Assembly (NCBI GenBank): GCA_947166385.1
Contig: CAMVEB010000005.1
Span: 62,001 to 126,000, forward strand
DNA: 64,000 nucleotides
DNA from: an uncultured Clostridia bacterium
GTDB taxonomy: Bacteria; Bacillota; Clostridia; Christensenellales; Aristaeellaceae
Direction of reading: 5' to 3'
The notes under the pieces are model-generated. The model was not told where the DNA came from. It worked only from the letters and a program-made list of their open reading frames with translations, and ran no database searches. Numbering within the stretch: the first letter of the stretch is position 1; every line of letters starts with the position of its first letter. Positions 8,384 to 17,561 of this stretch are shown piece after piece. Made by a program: the position numbers and the translations under genes.

Positions 8384-8412
8384 ATATTACCCCCTCTTCA
8401 GGCAGAATTCAA
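8384..8412 (-). promoter_or_regulatory. Promoter of the PHP / GGDEF-EAL operon
   Basis: Minus-strand TTGAAT (8407-8412) and TAATAT (8384-8389), 17-bp spacer. Confidence 0.6.
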
Positions 8413-8433
8413 TCCCTGCCCTGCTGAAAAGAA

Positions 8434-8455
8434 AAAAGCGGCGCCGGCTGCTTTT
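8434..8455 (-). terminator. Terminator of the VWA gene
   Basis: A 9-bp stem (AAAAGCGGC with GCTGCTTTT, one G-T pair) and 4-nt loop, followed on the minus strand by a T-rich run. It lies just upstream of the PHP promoter. Confidence 0.65.
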
Positions 8456-8490
8456 GACAGACCGGCCCGCTGGTTTACAGGGCTGGTGGC

Positions 8491-10347
8491 TTACTGGATT
8501 TCTGTTTCCCGCTGCAGAAGCGTGACCAGGTAAACGAATTCTTCCTTGTATGGATCTCCGCTGACGCTTCCGCAGGAGCGGAGCAGTTCCAGGGCTTCCC
8601 CGCAGGAGGCGGTCCCTTTCCATTCGCACCCCTGCAGCAGCATCCCGACCTCGGCCACGGCGGCGGCGAACTTCATGTTGTCGCTGAGCGTTTCCGCGGC
8701 TTCCGGCCCTACCGGATACTCATACAGCCGGCTTTCCGTGCCTTCCGGTTCTTTTGCCCGGATGCTGACGGTCAGCATTTCGCCGGTCGGGTTCCCGGGG
8801 GCCGCTTCCCGGTAGCGGCTTTCCGCGGCCCCAAAGTCGAAGTCCGAGTCCGTCGGCACGATCTCATACAGAGCGGTCATCCTGTGGCCGCTGCCGATCT
8901 CGCCGCCGTCCTTCGTATCGTCCGCGAAGTCCTCCGCCGCCATCAGCCGGTCTTCATACCCGATGAGACGGTATCCCCGGACATAGGCCGGGTTGAAATC
9001 CACCTGGATCTTGACGTCTTTCGCCACGGTGATGAAGGTTCCGCCGCCCTCGGAGACAAGCGCCTTCCGGGCTTCATGGATCGTATCGATATACCAGCAG
9101 TTTCCGTTGCCGTAATCCGCCAGGGCTTCCATCTTGTTATCCTTGTAGTTGCCCATCCCGAACCCCAGGCAGGTCAGGCTGATCCCGCTCTCGCGTTTTT
9201 CCTCAACCATCCGCACCAGCTCGCCCTCGCTGGTCACGCCGACATTCAGGTCGCCGTCCGTTGCCAGGAGAATCCGGTTCACCCCGCCCGGAACGAAGTA
9301 TTTCGCTGCGATTTCATAGGCCCGCAGAATGCCTGCCGATCCGTTGGTGGATCCGCCGGCCTCCAGTTCAGAGATTGCCTCCATGATCCGTGTCTTCTCT
9401 CCGGCCCGGACGCCTTCGAGGACGACGCGGTCCTGGCTGGCATAGGCGACGATGGAAACAGTATCCTCCGGCTTCAGTTCCTCCAGCAGCATCAGGAAGG
9501 CGCGTTTCACCAGATCCAGCCGGTCTTCTCCCCACATGCTGCCGGAAGTGTCGATCAGGAACACCAGGTTGTGTCCCGGACGGTTTTCCTCTGTCTCCGT
9601 CCGCGCCTGCAGACCGATCTGCAGCAGTTTCGTCTTTTCGTTCCATGGGCAATCCGCGTATTCCACGGTTACGCCGAAGGGATCGTTTCCTGTCGGCTGG
9701 CGGTAATCATAGCGGAAATAGTTCAGCATTTCCTCAATCCGGACGCTGTCCGCCGGAACGGTTTCCCCGTCTAGGATTCTCCGCCGCAGCTGCGCATACG
9801 AGGAGGTGTCCACATCCGCCGCGAAGGTCGACATTGGGGAAGCGGCGGTGCTTTGGAACCGGTTCGTCGCGATGTGGGTGTATTCATCCGTTTGGAAAGG
9901 CATATCATAGGATCCCGGCCAGGATTCCATGGCGTAGCCTTCCTCGCACTCCGCGTCATACGCGCCCGCCGGGGCATAGTTCTGTGCCGGCGCCGACGTG
10001 CTGTAAGCCAGTCCTTTCATCAGGTCCCGTCCGTTTTCTTCCGGGTTCCGGGCCTTTTCGGTCTCCCCTTCCAGGATGCGGCAGGTGACCCGGTCCGCCA
10101 TACCCGTTTCCAGCAGGCGATGCTGCCGCTGGAAAAGCCGGACGGCTTCCTCCGTCGCTTCATCGAAAACACCAGTGCATTCCCCGGACAGGTATTCGAG
10201 CTCGATCAGTTTCTTCTGGAGGGCCGCAACTCTCTCCCCGGAGTCTCCCCTCCTCAGGATCTCATGGGCTTCCCCCAGCGCCGCGGAAGCCGCCGTGATG
10301 GTCAGCAGAACCGCCAGAAGCATCGCTGTAATTCTTTTCATTTTCAT
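8491..10347 (-). CDS. Secreted YfbK-like von Willebrand factor A protein with peptidoglycan-binding domain
   Basis: 618 aa. A signal peptide covers residues 1-~25. Residues ~28-95 form a PG_binding_1 domain (LRRGDSGERVAALQKKLIEL, then GVFDEATEEAVRLFQ). After a short linker comes the YfbK arrangement: a vWF_A N-terminal region (STFAADVDTSSYAQLRRRIL), a VWA domain with complete MIDAS (FLIDTSGSMW, GGSTNGSAG, LLATDGDLNVG) and a C-terminal domain. VWA domains bind partner proteins through a metal; the N-terminal domain suggests cell-wall anchoring. The partner is unknown. ATG 10347 follows AGGAG. It is monocistronic, between the his terminator and its own terminator. Confidence 0.85.
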   Translation of the reverse strand: MKMKRITAMLLAVLLTITAASAALGEAHEILRRGDSGERVAALQKKLIELEYLSGECTGVFDEATEEAVRLFQRQHRLLETGMADRVTCRILEGETEKARNPEENGRDLMKGLAYSTSAPAQNYAPAGAYDAECEEGYAMESWPGSYDMPFQTDEYTHIATNRFQSTAASPMSTFAADVDTSSYAQLRRRILDGETVPADSVRIEEMLNYFRYDYRQPTGNDPFGVTVEYADCPWNEKTKLLQIGLQARTETEENRPGHNLVFLIDTSGSMWGEDRLDLVKRAFLMLLEELKPEDTVSIVAYASQDRVVLEGVRAGEKTRIMEAISELEAGGSTNGSAGILRAYEIAAKYFVPGGVNRILLATDGDLNVGVTSEGELVRMVEEKRESGISLTCLGFGMGNYKDNKMEALADYGNGNCWYIDTIHEARKALVSEGGGTFITVAKDVKIQVDFNPAYVRGYRLIGYEDRLMAAEDFADDTKDGGEIGSGHRMTALYEIVPTDSDFDFGAAESRYREAAPGNPTGEMLTVSIRAKEPEGTESRLYEYPVGPEAAETLSDNMKFAAAVAEVGMLLQGCEWKGTASCGEALELLRSCGSVSGDPYKEEFVYLVTLLQRETEIQ

Positions 10348-10410
10348 GGAAAAACGCTCCTTTCCTCGTCCGGTTTTTCCGGGCTCACCCTGTCAGACGG
10401 CGGGAAAGAA

Positions 10411-10439
10411 AAAAAGTTCCGCAAAAAGCGAAACTTTTT
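10411..10439 (-). terminator. Terminator of the histidine operon
   Basis: AAAAAGTTCCGC (10411-10422) pairs with GCGAAACTTTTT (10428-10439) apart from one mismatch. On the minus strand a long T run follows, 15 nt after the hisK stop. Confidence 0.8.
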
Positions 10440-10453
10440 CGGACGTGTTTTCC

Positions 10454-11212
10454 TCAGACAGGGCACTTTTCCATGCATCCTTCCCGGATTTCAGGATCAT
10501 CAAATCCGAAAGCGATGAATTCCCGCGCATGGGCGTCGCTGGACAGCAGCAGCTTCCCTCCGTTTGAAAGGATATACCGCCGGATTTCTGCGGCCGGATA
10601 GGGTGCTGTCCGGTACCCCCTGCTCATGGCGCCGGTGTTCACCTCGAAGGGTTTTCCCGTCTTCAGAAGCGTATCGCACGCATCCTGCCAGGCCCGGATG
10701 TACCGCGGATGGCCCGGATCAAAGCACGGATCCTTCTCCATGAACTTCGTCAGCAGGTCAAAGTGCCCGATGATATCGCATTTCGTCACCTCAGCCACAT
10801 GCGACACCGCCTCATAATAGGCTTCCGCCAGAGCGTACCAGTCCCCGCCGAAATACTTCTCAGCGCCTTCGCGCTGCTTCTCCGCCGTCCAGTCAATCGA
10901 TACATGATGCCCGTCCGGCATCGTCAGCCAGTGGACGGAGCCGATGGTGTAGTCATAGAGGCCGAAATCATCCGTCAAATAATCCCGCTCCAGCCCGCAC
11001 AGGATTCGGATCTGCCCGGCATACTTTTTCTTCAGCCGGGCGATTTCCGCCCGGTAATCATCGCTCTGTGCCAGTGTCATGCCGCAGGGGTCCCCTGAGC
11101 TGTGATCGGAAATCCCGACGGTATCCAGGCCCCGGCGGATGGCTTCCAGCACCATTTCCTCCGGCGAATGCTTCCCATCGGAAAAAGTGGTGTGCATATG
11201 AAGGTCAAACAT
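10454..11212 (-). CDS. hisK: Histidinol-phosphatase, PHP type
   Basis: 252 aa, cytosolic. Removes phosphate from L-histidinol phosphate, the step before HisD. PHP motifs: FDLHMHTTFSDGKHS, VGISDHSSGD, GLERDYL, IIGHFDLLTKF, EVNTGAMSRG and LLSSDAHA. Being the last gene of the his operon and overlapping the hisIE stop as TGATG supports the HisJ/HisK assignment over a generic PHP. The HisB in this operon is the monofunctional dehydratase, so a separate phosphatase is required, which fits. Confidence 0.9.
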   Translation of the reverse strand: MFDLHMHTTFSDGKHSPEEMVLEAIRRGLDTVGISDHSSGDPCGMTLAQSDDYRAEIARLKKKYAGQIRILCGLERDYLTDDFGLYDYTIGSVHWLTMPDGHHVSIDWTAEKQREGAEKYFGGDWYALAEAYYEAVSHVAEVTKCDIIGHFDLLTKFMEKDPCFDPGHPRYIRAWQDACDTLLKTGKPFEVNTGAMSRGYRTAPYPAAEIRRYILSNGGKLLLSSDAHAREFIAFGFDDPEIREGCMEKCPV

Positions 11213-11859
11213 CAGGTCATTTTCTCCTGCTTCACTTTATGGTCAATCACATGGCGGGAAGCCAGTTCCCGGTGAATATCCTGCAGGGAGATCCCGGCCT
11301 CAATCATCAGCACCATCACATGGTAGGTCAGATCCGCGATCTCATAGATCGTTTCCTTCCGATCCTGATCCTTCGCCGCGATAATCACCTCGGTGGATTC
11401 CTCGCCCACCTTCTTCAGGATCTTGTCCAGCCCCTTTTCAAACAGATACGTCGTATAGGAGCCTTCCTTCTTCTCCGTTTTCCGGCCCTGGATCAGCGTC
11501 ATCAGCCCCTCCAGGGAGAATTCATGCCGCTCGTCGCTCTCCCACACGGGATCGTTGAAGCAGCTCTCCGTTCCCAGGTGGCAGGCCGGTCCGTCCTTTT
11601 CCACCTTCACCAGCAGTGCGTCGCGGTCGCAGTCCGCCGTTATGGAGACAATATGCTGATAATGGCCGCTGGTCTCCCCCTTCAGCCACAGTTCCTGCCG
11701 GCTCCGGCTCCAGAAGCAGGTCAGTCCTTTTTCCATGGAAATCTTCAGGCTTTCCCGGTTCATATAGGCTAAAGTCAGCACCTTTCCGCTTTCCGCGTCT
11801 GTCACGATGGCCGGGATCAGGCCTTTTTCATCAAACTTCAGTTCATCAGGGTTCAGCAT
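11212..11859 (-). CDS. hisIE: Bifunctional phosphoribosyl-AMP cyclohydrolase / phosphoribosyl-ATP pyrophosphohydrolase
   Basis: 215 aa, cytosolic. Performs steps 3 and 2 of histidine synthesis. The N-terminal HisI half has metal motifs ([22 protein letters not shown]). The C-terminal HisE half (~112-205) carries [14 protein letters not shown] and [13 protein letters not shown]. Fused HisIE is common in enteric bacteria and many Firmicutes. The start overlaps the end of hisF by 14 nt. Confidence 0.95.
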   Translation of the reverse strand: MLNPDELKFDEKGLIPAIVTDAESGKVLTLAYMNRESLKISMEKGLTCFWSRSRQELWLKGETSGHYQHIVSITADCDRDALLVKVEKDGPACHLGTESCFNDPVWESDERHEFSLEGLMTLIQGRKTEKKEGSYTTYLFEKGLDKILKKVGEESTEVIIAAKDQDRKETIYEIADLTYHVMVLMIEAGISLQDIHRELASRHVIDHKVKQEKMT

Positions 11860-12649
11860 GTTTTTTTCCTCCTGTTTCTGATTCAGTCTGCACGATTCTC
11901 GCCGGAATTCCCTGCCGGCGCATGGCTTCCTTCAGCTCCGGGATCCGGACTTCGCAAAAATGGAAGATGGAGGCGGCCAGCCCGGCATCCACGCCGGGAA
12001 GCGTCTGGAACAGCGTGATAAAATCCTCGATCTTTCCGGCGCCGCCGGAGGCAATCACCGGCACTTTCACCGCCGCGCAGACCTGCTCCAGCAGTTCCAG
12101 ATCGAATCCCTGCCGGACGCCGTCGGTATCCATGGAATTGACGACCACTTCCCCGGCGCCGTCGCCGACGCACCGCCGGATCCATTCGATCGCTTCCATT
12201 CCTGTGTTCTCCCGTCCGCCCTTCGCAAAGATCCGGAATACGCCGTCCACGCGTTTGACATCCACGCTCAGCACCACACACTGATCGCCGTACAGCCGGG
12301 CTGCCTTCCCGACGAGGGAGGGATCCCGGATCGCGCCGGAATTGACGGATACCTTGTCCGCGCCGCATTTCAGCACCCGGTCAAAATCATCCGTAGTGTT
12401 GATTCCGCCGCCCACCGTCAGGGGAATGAACACGGACCGTGCCGCTTCCGTCAGGATATCCGTAAACAGGGCCCGGCCTTCCGCGGAGGCGGTAATATCG
12501 TAGAACACCAGCTCATCCGCGCCGTTCGCGCTGTAAAACCGGGCCAGGTCCACCGGGGACGCCACATCACCCAGATTCAGGAAGTTCACGCCTTTCACCA
12601 CGCGGCCGTTCTTCACATCCAGGCAGGGAATAATTCGTTTCGTAATCAC
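11846..12649 (-). CDS. hisF: Imidazole glycerol phosphate synthase cyclase subunit
   Basis: 267 aa TIM barrel. It takes ammonia from HisH and turns PRFAR into imidazole glycerol phosphate and AICAR. Catalytic aspartates are visible in [18 protein letters not shown] and [26 protein letters not shown] and [11 protein letters not shown] are the phosphate-binding loops. Overlaps hisA by 4 nt. Confidence 0.96.
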   Translation of the reverse strand: MITKRIIPCLDVKNGRVVKGVNFLNLGDVASPVDLARFYSANGADELVFYDITASAEGRALFTDILTEAARSVFIPLTVGGGINTTDDFDRVLKCGADKVSVNSGAIRDPSLVGKAARLYGDQCVVLSVDVKRVDGVFRIFAKGGRENTGMEAIEWIRRCVGDGAGEVVVNSMDTDGVRQGFDLELLEQVCAAVKVPVIASGGAGKIEDFITLFQTLPGVDAGLAASIFHFCEVRIPELKEAMRRQGIPARIVQTESETGGKKHAEP

Positions 12650-13359
12650 CGGGCCACCTCAATCGCTTTCTTCAGGTCAATATCGCCTGTGTAGTATGCC
12701 TTGCCGATAATCGCGCCGTACAGGTTCAGCGCCCGCAGGCTTCGGATATCCTCCATGGAGGAAACGCCGCCGGAGGCCGTAATCTGCAGGCGGAAGCGTT
12801 CCGACAGCATTCGGTACATTTCCCGGTTGGTTCCGCGCATCGCACCGTCCCGGGATATATCCGTGCAGATCAGGGTCTTGACGCCGATGGCAACCATCCT
12901 ATCGCAGAAGTCTTCCAGCGTCAGCTGCGATTTTTCCGTCCACCCCCGGATCGCTACATAACCGTCCCGGATGTCCGCTCCCGCGGCGATCTTCTCCCCG
13001 TACGTTGCGACAGCTTCCCGGAGGAAGTCTTCATTCTCCGCCGCCGCCGTTCCGAGAATCACCCGGTCCAGGCCGGCCTGCAGATAGCGGTGAACCGTCT
13101 CCATGCTCCGGATGCCCCCGCCGATTTCGCAGAAAAGGCCGCTCTCTTCCCGGATTCTCAGCACAGTGTCCAGATTCGGTGTTTCTCCGCTCCGGGCCCC
13201 TTCCAGGTCCACCAGATGGATGTGTTTGGCGCCGCATGCCGCGAAATCCCGGGCGATCTCCTCCGGATGCTCACTGTAGACGGTCATCTGCCGGTAGTCC
13301 CCCTGGAAGAGGCGGACCGCTTTGCCTTCAAACAGGTCGATGGCCGGAAACAGGATCAT
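12646..13359 (-). CDS. hisA: Phosphoribosylformimino-AICAR-phosphate isomerase
   Basis: 237 aa from ATG 13359 (MILFPAIDLFEGKAVRLF). The frame is open further upstream to 13515, but that stretch lies inside hisH and is not HisA-like, so the internal start is chosen; it overlaps the hisH stop as ATGA. TIM barrel isomerase with catalytic aspartates in PAIDLFEG and LICTDISRDGAMRGTN. Confidence 0.95.
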   Translation of the reverse strand: MILFPAIDLFEGKAVRLFQGDYRQMTVYSEHPEEIARDFAACGAKHIHLVDLEGARSGETPNLDTVLRIREESGLFCEIGGGIRSMETVHRYLQAGLDRVILGTAAAENEDFLREAVATYGEKIAAGADIRDGYVAIRGWTEKSQLTLEDFCDRMVAIGVKTLICTDISRDGAMRGTNREMYRMLSERFRLQITASGGVSSMEDIRSLRALNLYGAIIGKAYYTGDIDLKKAIEVAR

Positions 13360-13976
13360 GCGTCCACCCCCGTTTCGCAGAACGCTTTCAGGATTTTCAG
13401 CCCGACATCCCCGCTCTTCTCCGGATGGAATTGGCAGCCGAACACGTTTCCCCTGCCGACGCAGGCGGTCAGATCCGCCCCGTATTCCGTGGAGGCCAGC
13501 AGGGAATCCTCGCATTTCACCGCGCTGTAGGAATGCACGAAGTAAACGTATTCGCCGTCCTGCGTATACTTCAGGATCGGGGACGGACGCACGATCTTCA
13601 GTGCGTTCCAGCCCATCTGGGGGATTTTCAGCCCCGCGGGGATCCGCTCCGCGATGGGCCGGATCTCACCCTTCAGAAGCCCCAGGCCCGCGTGTTCACC
13701 GTATTCAAAGCTTTTTTCAAACAGCAGCTGCATGCCCAGGCAGATTCCCATCAGCGGTTTGCCGCAGGCCGCTTCTTCCTGTACCACCCGGTCCAGCCCG
13801 GTCCGGCGCAGTTTCTCCGCCGCGTCTCCGAAAGCGCCGACGCCCGGCAGAATGATTCTTTCCGCCCGTCGGATCGTCTCCGGATCCGAGGACACTTCCG
13901 CTGCCTCGCCGATCGCGGCAAAGGACGAGCGGAGGGAAAACAGATTTCCGACGCCGTAATCAATCAGGACAACCAT
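13356..13976 (-). CDS. hisH: Imidazole glycerol phosphate synthase glutaminase subunit
   Basis: 206 aa class I glutamine amidotransferase. The catalytic Cys is in GICLGMQLLF and the His-Pro-Glu in GCQFHPEKSG. Works as a heterodimer with HisF; hisA lies between the two genes here, a common order. Its ATG shares bases with the end of hisB. Confidence 0.96.
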   Translation of the reverse strand: MVVLIDYGVGNLFSLRSSFAAIGEAAEVSSDPETIRRAERIILPGVGAFGDAAEKLRRTGLDRVVQEEAACGKPLMGICLGMQLLFEKSFEYGEHAGLGLLKGEIRPIAERIPAGLKIPQMGWNALKIVRPSPILKYTQDGEYVYFVHSYSAVKCEDSLLASTEYGADLTACVGRGNVFGCQFHPEKSGDVGLKILKAFCETGVDA

Positions 13977-14563
13977 CAGAGGACTCCTTTCGTGGAGGGG
14001 ATTTCTCCCGCGCAGTCGGGATCGGGTTTCACCGCTGCCCGGAGGGACCGCGCCACGCTCTTGAAGGCGCCCTCCAGGATGTGGTGGCTGTTGCGGCCGT
14101 CCAGCTGGCGGATATGCAGCGTCATGCGGGCGTTCATCGCCAGGGCCCGGAAGAATTCCTCTCCCAGTTCGGTGTCAAACGTGCCGACCTTTTCTGTCAT
14201 CAGGCGCAGGTCATACGCCAGGAAACCACGGCCGCTGAGATCCACGGCACTGAGGATCAGGCTCTCATCCATGGGCAGAATCATCTGGCCGTAGCGGGTG
14301 ATTCCCTTCCGGTCGCCCAGCGCCCGGTCGAAGGCCTGCCCCAGCGCGATCCCGATGTCTTCGGTCGAATGATGATCGTCCACCCGGGTGTCCCCCCGGC
14401 AGGAAACGGTCAGGTCAAAACGCCCGTGCCGCGTAAACAGTTCCAGCATATGATCCAGGAAGCCGACGCCGGTATCGATCTCCGCCTTCCCTGATCCGTC
14501 CAGATCCAGCTTTACCAGAATATCGGTTTCCCCGGTCTTCCGGCTAATCTCCGTGGTTCTCAT
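13976..14563 (-). CDS. hisB: Imidazoleglycerol-phosphate dehydratase
   Basis: 195 aa, monofunctional (no fused phosphatase). The manganese motifs are present: [13 protein letters not shown], and [18 protein letters not shown] near the C-terminus. Overlaps the end of hisC as ATGA. Confidence 0.96.
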   Translation of the reverse strand: MRTTEISRKTGETDILVKLDLDGSGKAEIDTGVGFLDHMLELFTRHGRFDLTVSCRGDTRVDDHHSTEDIGIALGQAFDRALGDRKGITRYGQMILPMDESLILSAVDLSGRGFLAYDLRLMTEKVGTFDTELGEEFFRALAMNARMTLHIRQLDGRNSHHILEGAFKSVARSLRAAVKPDPDCAGEIPSTKGVL

Positions 14564-15636
14564 GCGTTCATCCTCCCGTCTTCCTTCAGGATCTCCTCCA
14601 GTTTATTCACCAGGATCTCCATTTGTTCCTCCGTCCCGACCGAAATCCGGTTGTAATCCCGGATCCGTTCTCCGGCAAAATGCCTGACCAGCACGCCCTT
14701 CTCCTTCAGACGCCTGTAAACTTCCTCCCCGGGAATCGCCGGATGCCGTGCGAAGAGGAAATTGGCCGAGGAAGGCAGCACCTCAAACCCCAGGCCGGTC
14801 AGCGCTTTCCGGGCTGTTTCCCGGGTTCTTATGATGATCCGGCAGTTCCTCCGGTTGTAATCGTCATGCGTCAGGCAGGCAATCCCCGCCGCCAGCGTCA
14901 GCCGGTCCAGGTTATAGGGGTTGGTGGAATAGCGGATGGTGTTCAGGTCGCGGATGATTTCCGGGTTCGCGGCGCCAAATCCAAGCCGTCCTCCCGCCAG
15001 GGAGCGGGATTTCGAAAATGTCTGGACCACCAGCAGGTTATCGTATTCGCGAATCAGTGGCAGACAGCTTTCCGCCCCAAAGTCGACATAGGCCTCGTCC
15101 ACAACAACCACATTATACGGATTGGTCTCCAGAATCCGGACGATGTCGTCCAGGCTCAGAGCGATCCCGGTCGGAGCGTTTGGGTTTGCCAGAAAAATCG
15201 TGCCTGCAGCGTGCAGGTAATCCTGTACGCGGACCGTCAGATCCTCCTGCAGCGGAATTTGCCGGAACGGCACCTGATCCACCCGGGCAAACACAGGATA
15301 AAATCCGTATGTGATATCCGGGAACAGGGCCGGGATATGCTCGTCGCAGAAAGCCATGAAAGCAAAGTTCAGCACTTCGTCCGACCCGTTGGTCAGAACC
15401 AGTTCCTCCGGTTCCAGGCCCAGTTTCTCCGCCAGGCAGACCCGCAGATCCAGGCATTCCGGGTCCGGATACAGGTGCAGCTTTTCGCTCTCCGCGGCCG
15501 CCGCTTTCGCTACGGCTTGATGGGGCGGAAACGCGTTTTCATTGGTGTTCAGCTTGACATACTGCTGGTCCTTCGGCTGTTCTCCGGGGACATAGGCTTC
15601 CAGCTCCGCAAACTTTTCGGAAAAAAACCGGCTCAC
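14560..15636 (-). CDS. hisC: Histidinol-phosphate aminotransferase
   Basis: 358 aa, PLP-dependent class II aminotransferase. Landmarks: [35 protein letters not shown], and the PLP lysine in [16 protein letters not shown]. Uses glutamate to aminate imidazole acetol phosphate. The 27-nt gap after hisD is one of the few non-overlapping junctions in this operon. Confidence 0.95.
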   Translation of the reverse strand: MSRFFSEKFAELEAYVPGEQPKDQQYVKLNTNENAFPPHQAVAKAAAAESEKLHLYPDPECLDLRVCLAEKLGLEPEELVLTNGSDEVLNFAFMAFCDEHIPALFPDITYGFYPVFARVDQVPFRQIPLQEDLTVRVQDYLHAAGTIFLANPNAPTGIALSLDDIVRILETNPYNVVVVDEAYVDFGAESCLPLIREYDNLLVVQTFSKSRSLAGGRLGFGAANPEIIRDLNTIRYSTNPYNLDRLTLAAGIACLTHDDYNRRNCRIIIRTRETARKALTGLGFEVLPSSANFLFARHPAIPGEEVYRRLKEKGVLVRHFAGERIRDYNRISVGTEEQMEILVNKLEEILKEDGRMNA

Positions 15637-15663
15637 TGGACTTCCCTGCCTTTCCTGCTGATT

Positions 15664-16938
15664 TTATTCTTCCGTCCGGATGACGGCGCTCCGCGCGTGG
15701 CCCGTCAGGCCCTCCTTCCGGGCGAATGCGGCAACATCCTGTGCCACCCGGGCCAGCGCTTCTTTTGTATAATAAGTATACTGCGTTTTCTTTACAAAGT
15801 CATCCACGCTCAGGGGACTGGAAAATTTCGCGGTTCCCTGCGTCGGCAGCGTGTGGTTCGGCCCTGCCAGATAATCTCCCAGCGCCTCGGGGCAGTTCCT
15901 GCCCAGGAAGACGGAACCGGCGTGGCGGATGCTGTCCAGATAATCAAAGGGGTTATCCACACAGAGCTCCAGGTGCTCGGGGGCAATCTCGTTGGCAATT
16001 TCGATCGCGGCACGCAGATCCTCTGCCACGATGATTTTCCCGTTGTTATCGACGGATTCCCGGGCAATGGCGCACCTCTCCAGCAGGGGCAGCTGCCGTT
16101 CAATCTCGTCGCGGACGCGTTCCGCCAGCTCCTGGGAGTCCGTCACCAGCACCGCGCTGGCCACCTTGTCATGCTCCGCCTGGCTCAGCAGGTCCGCTGC
16201 CAGGTAGGCGGGGTTGGATTTTCTGTCCGCCACCACGAGAATCTCGCTGGGGCCGGCAATCATATCGATGGCGACCATGCCGTAAACCTGCCGCTTGGCT
16301 TCCGCCACAAAGGCGTTCCCGGGTCCGACGATCTTATCAACTTTCGGAACAGACTCCGTTCCGTATGCCAGAGCCGCAATGGCCTGCGCCCCGCCCGCCT
16401 TCACGATCCGGTCCGCCCCGGCCGTCTTCGCCGCGGCCAGGATCACCGGGTTGATCTTTCCGTCCGCGCCGGGAGGAGTGGTCACGATGACTTCCTTCAC
16501 CCCCGCGATTTTCGCGGGGATCACATCCATCAGCACCGTGGAAGGATATGCCGCCGTGCCGCCGGGCACATAGAGTCCGGCCCGGTCCACAGGGATGACC
16601 TTCTGGCCCATCACGATGCCGTCCTCATCATTGATCAGGAAGGAATTGCGGACCTGACGGCTGTGGAACTTCCGGATATTCTCCGCTGCGCGCTCCAGAA
16701 TCCGCATGAAATCAGGATCCACGGCCTGCAGCGCTTCCTGCATCTCCGCCGGCGTCACGGTCAGGCTTTCCGGCTTCGCGTGGTCATACTTCTCCGTATA
16801 TTCCCGCAGGGCTTCGTCGCCCCGCTCCCGCACGTTGCGGAGGATCTCCGCCACCTTCTCTTCCACGTTCACGGTCGGCATATTCCGGGCAAAGATTTCC
16901 TGCCCGCTGACTTCCCCGACTTTCAGAATCCGGATCAT
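15664..16938 (-). CDS. hisD: Histidinol dehydrogenase
   Basis: 424 aa. Oxidises histidinol twice to histidine with NAD, using zinc. Signature stretches: VDRAGLYVPGGTAAYPSTVL, GPGNAFVAEAKRQVYG, DMIAGPSEILVVAD, LLSQAEHD and LAGPNHTLPTQGTAKF, which includes a catalytic/zinc histidine. Overlaps hisG by 4 nt. Confidence 0.96.
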   Translation of the reverse strand: MIRILKVGEVSGQEIFARNMPTVNVEEKVAEILRNVRERGDEALREYTEKYDHAKPESLTVTPAEMQEALQAVDPDFMRILERAAENIRKFHSRQVRNSFLINDEDGIVMGQKVIPVDRAGLYVPGGTAAYPSTVLMDVIPAKIAGVKEVIVTTPPGADGKINPVILAAAKTAGADRIVKAGGAQAIAALAYGTESVPKVDKIVGPGNAFVAEAKRQVYGMVAIDMIAGPSEILVVADRKSNPAYLAADLLSQAEHDKVASAVLVTDSQELAERVRDEIERQLPLLERCAIARESVDNNGKIIVAEDLRAAIEIANEIAPEHLELCVDNPFDYLDSIRHAGSVFLGRNCPEALGDYLAGPNHTLPTQGTAKFSSPLSVDDFVKKTQYTYYTKEALARVAQDVAAFARKEGLTGHARSAVIRTEE

Positions 16939-17561
16939 TTCTGCGCCACTTCCTTTCGCATTTCCTCCAGCAGGTGTTCTATCTGCTCTGTCTTGAACTT
17001 GAATCCCGACTTGTTGGCAATCAGCCGGGCGGAGATCGGAACGATCGTTTCGATCACTTCCAGGTGGTTTTCCCGCAGGGTTGTTCCCGTCTCAACGATA
17101 TCCACGATCACATCCGACAGTCCGAGAATCGGGGCGATCTCAATGCTCCCGTTCAGATGGATAATATCAATATCCCGGCCGCGGGTCGCATAATGGTTCC
17201 GGGCAATCCGGCTGAATTTTGTCGCGACCCGCAGCGTCCGGTTCAGGTTGTCCCGGAAACCTTCCGGTGCAGCCACCGCCATCCGGCATTTTCCGACGTC
17301 CAGGTCCAGCAGTTCGTATACTTCCGGCCGGTATTCCAGCAGGATATCCTTTCCGGCCACGCCGATATCCGCCGCCCCCCGTTCCACATAGATCGCCACA
17401 TCGGAAGGCTTCACCCAGAAATAGCGGACGCCCGCTTCCTCGTTGTCAAAAATCAGTTTCCGGCTGTTCTCCAGGAGGCTCGGACAGGGAAAACCGGCTT
17501 TTTCAAACATCGCATAGACTTTTTCCCCCAGCCGTCCTTTGGGAAGCGCTACATTAAGCAT
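16935..17561 (-). CDS. hisG: ATP phosphoribosyltransferase, short-form catalytic subunit
   Basis: 208 aa, the short HisG type that lacks the C-terminal regulatory domain and needs HisZ. Catalyses the first committed step, ATP plus PRPP to PR-ATP. Landmarks: NVALPKGRLGEKVYAMFE, ERGAADIGVAGKDIL, and the PRPP loop region DVIVDIVETGTTLRENHL. Overlaps hisZ, matching an obligate HisG-HisZ complex. Confidence 0.95.
   Translation of the reverse strand: MLNVALPKGRLGEKVYAMFEKAGFPCPSLLENSRKLIFDNEEAGVRYFWVKPSDVAIYVERGAADIGVAGKDILLEYRPEVYELLDLDVGKCRMAVAAPEGFRDNLNRTLRVATKFSRIARNHYATRGRDIDIIHLNGSIEIAPILGLSDVIVDIVETGTTLRENHLEVIETIVPISARLIANKSGFKFKTEQIEHLLEEMRKEVAQK

Noticed and set aside
14623-17193. 856-aa open frame on the plus strand
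   Set aside because: Antisense to hisC, hisD and part of hisG, which are certain; no recognisable domain or ribosome site.
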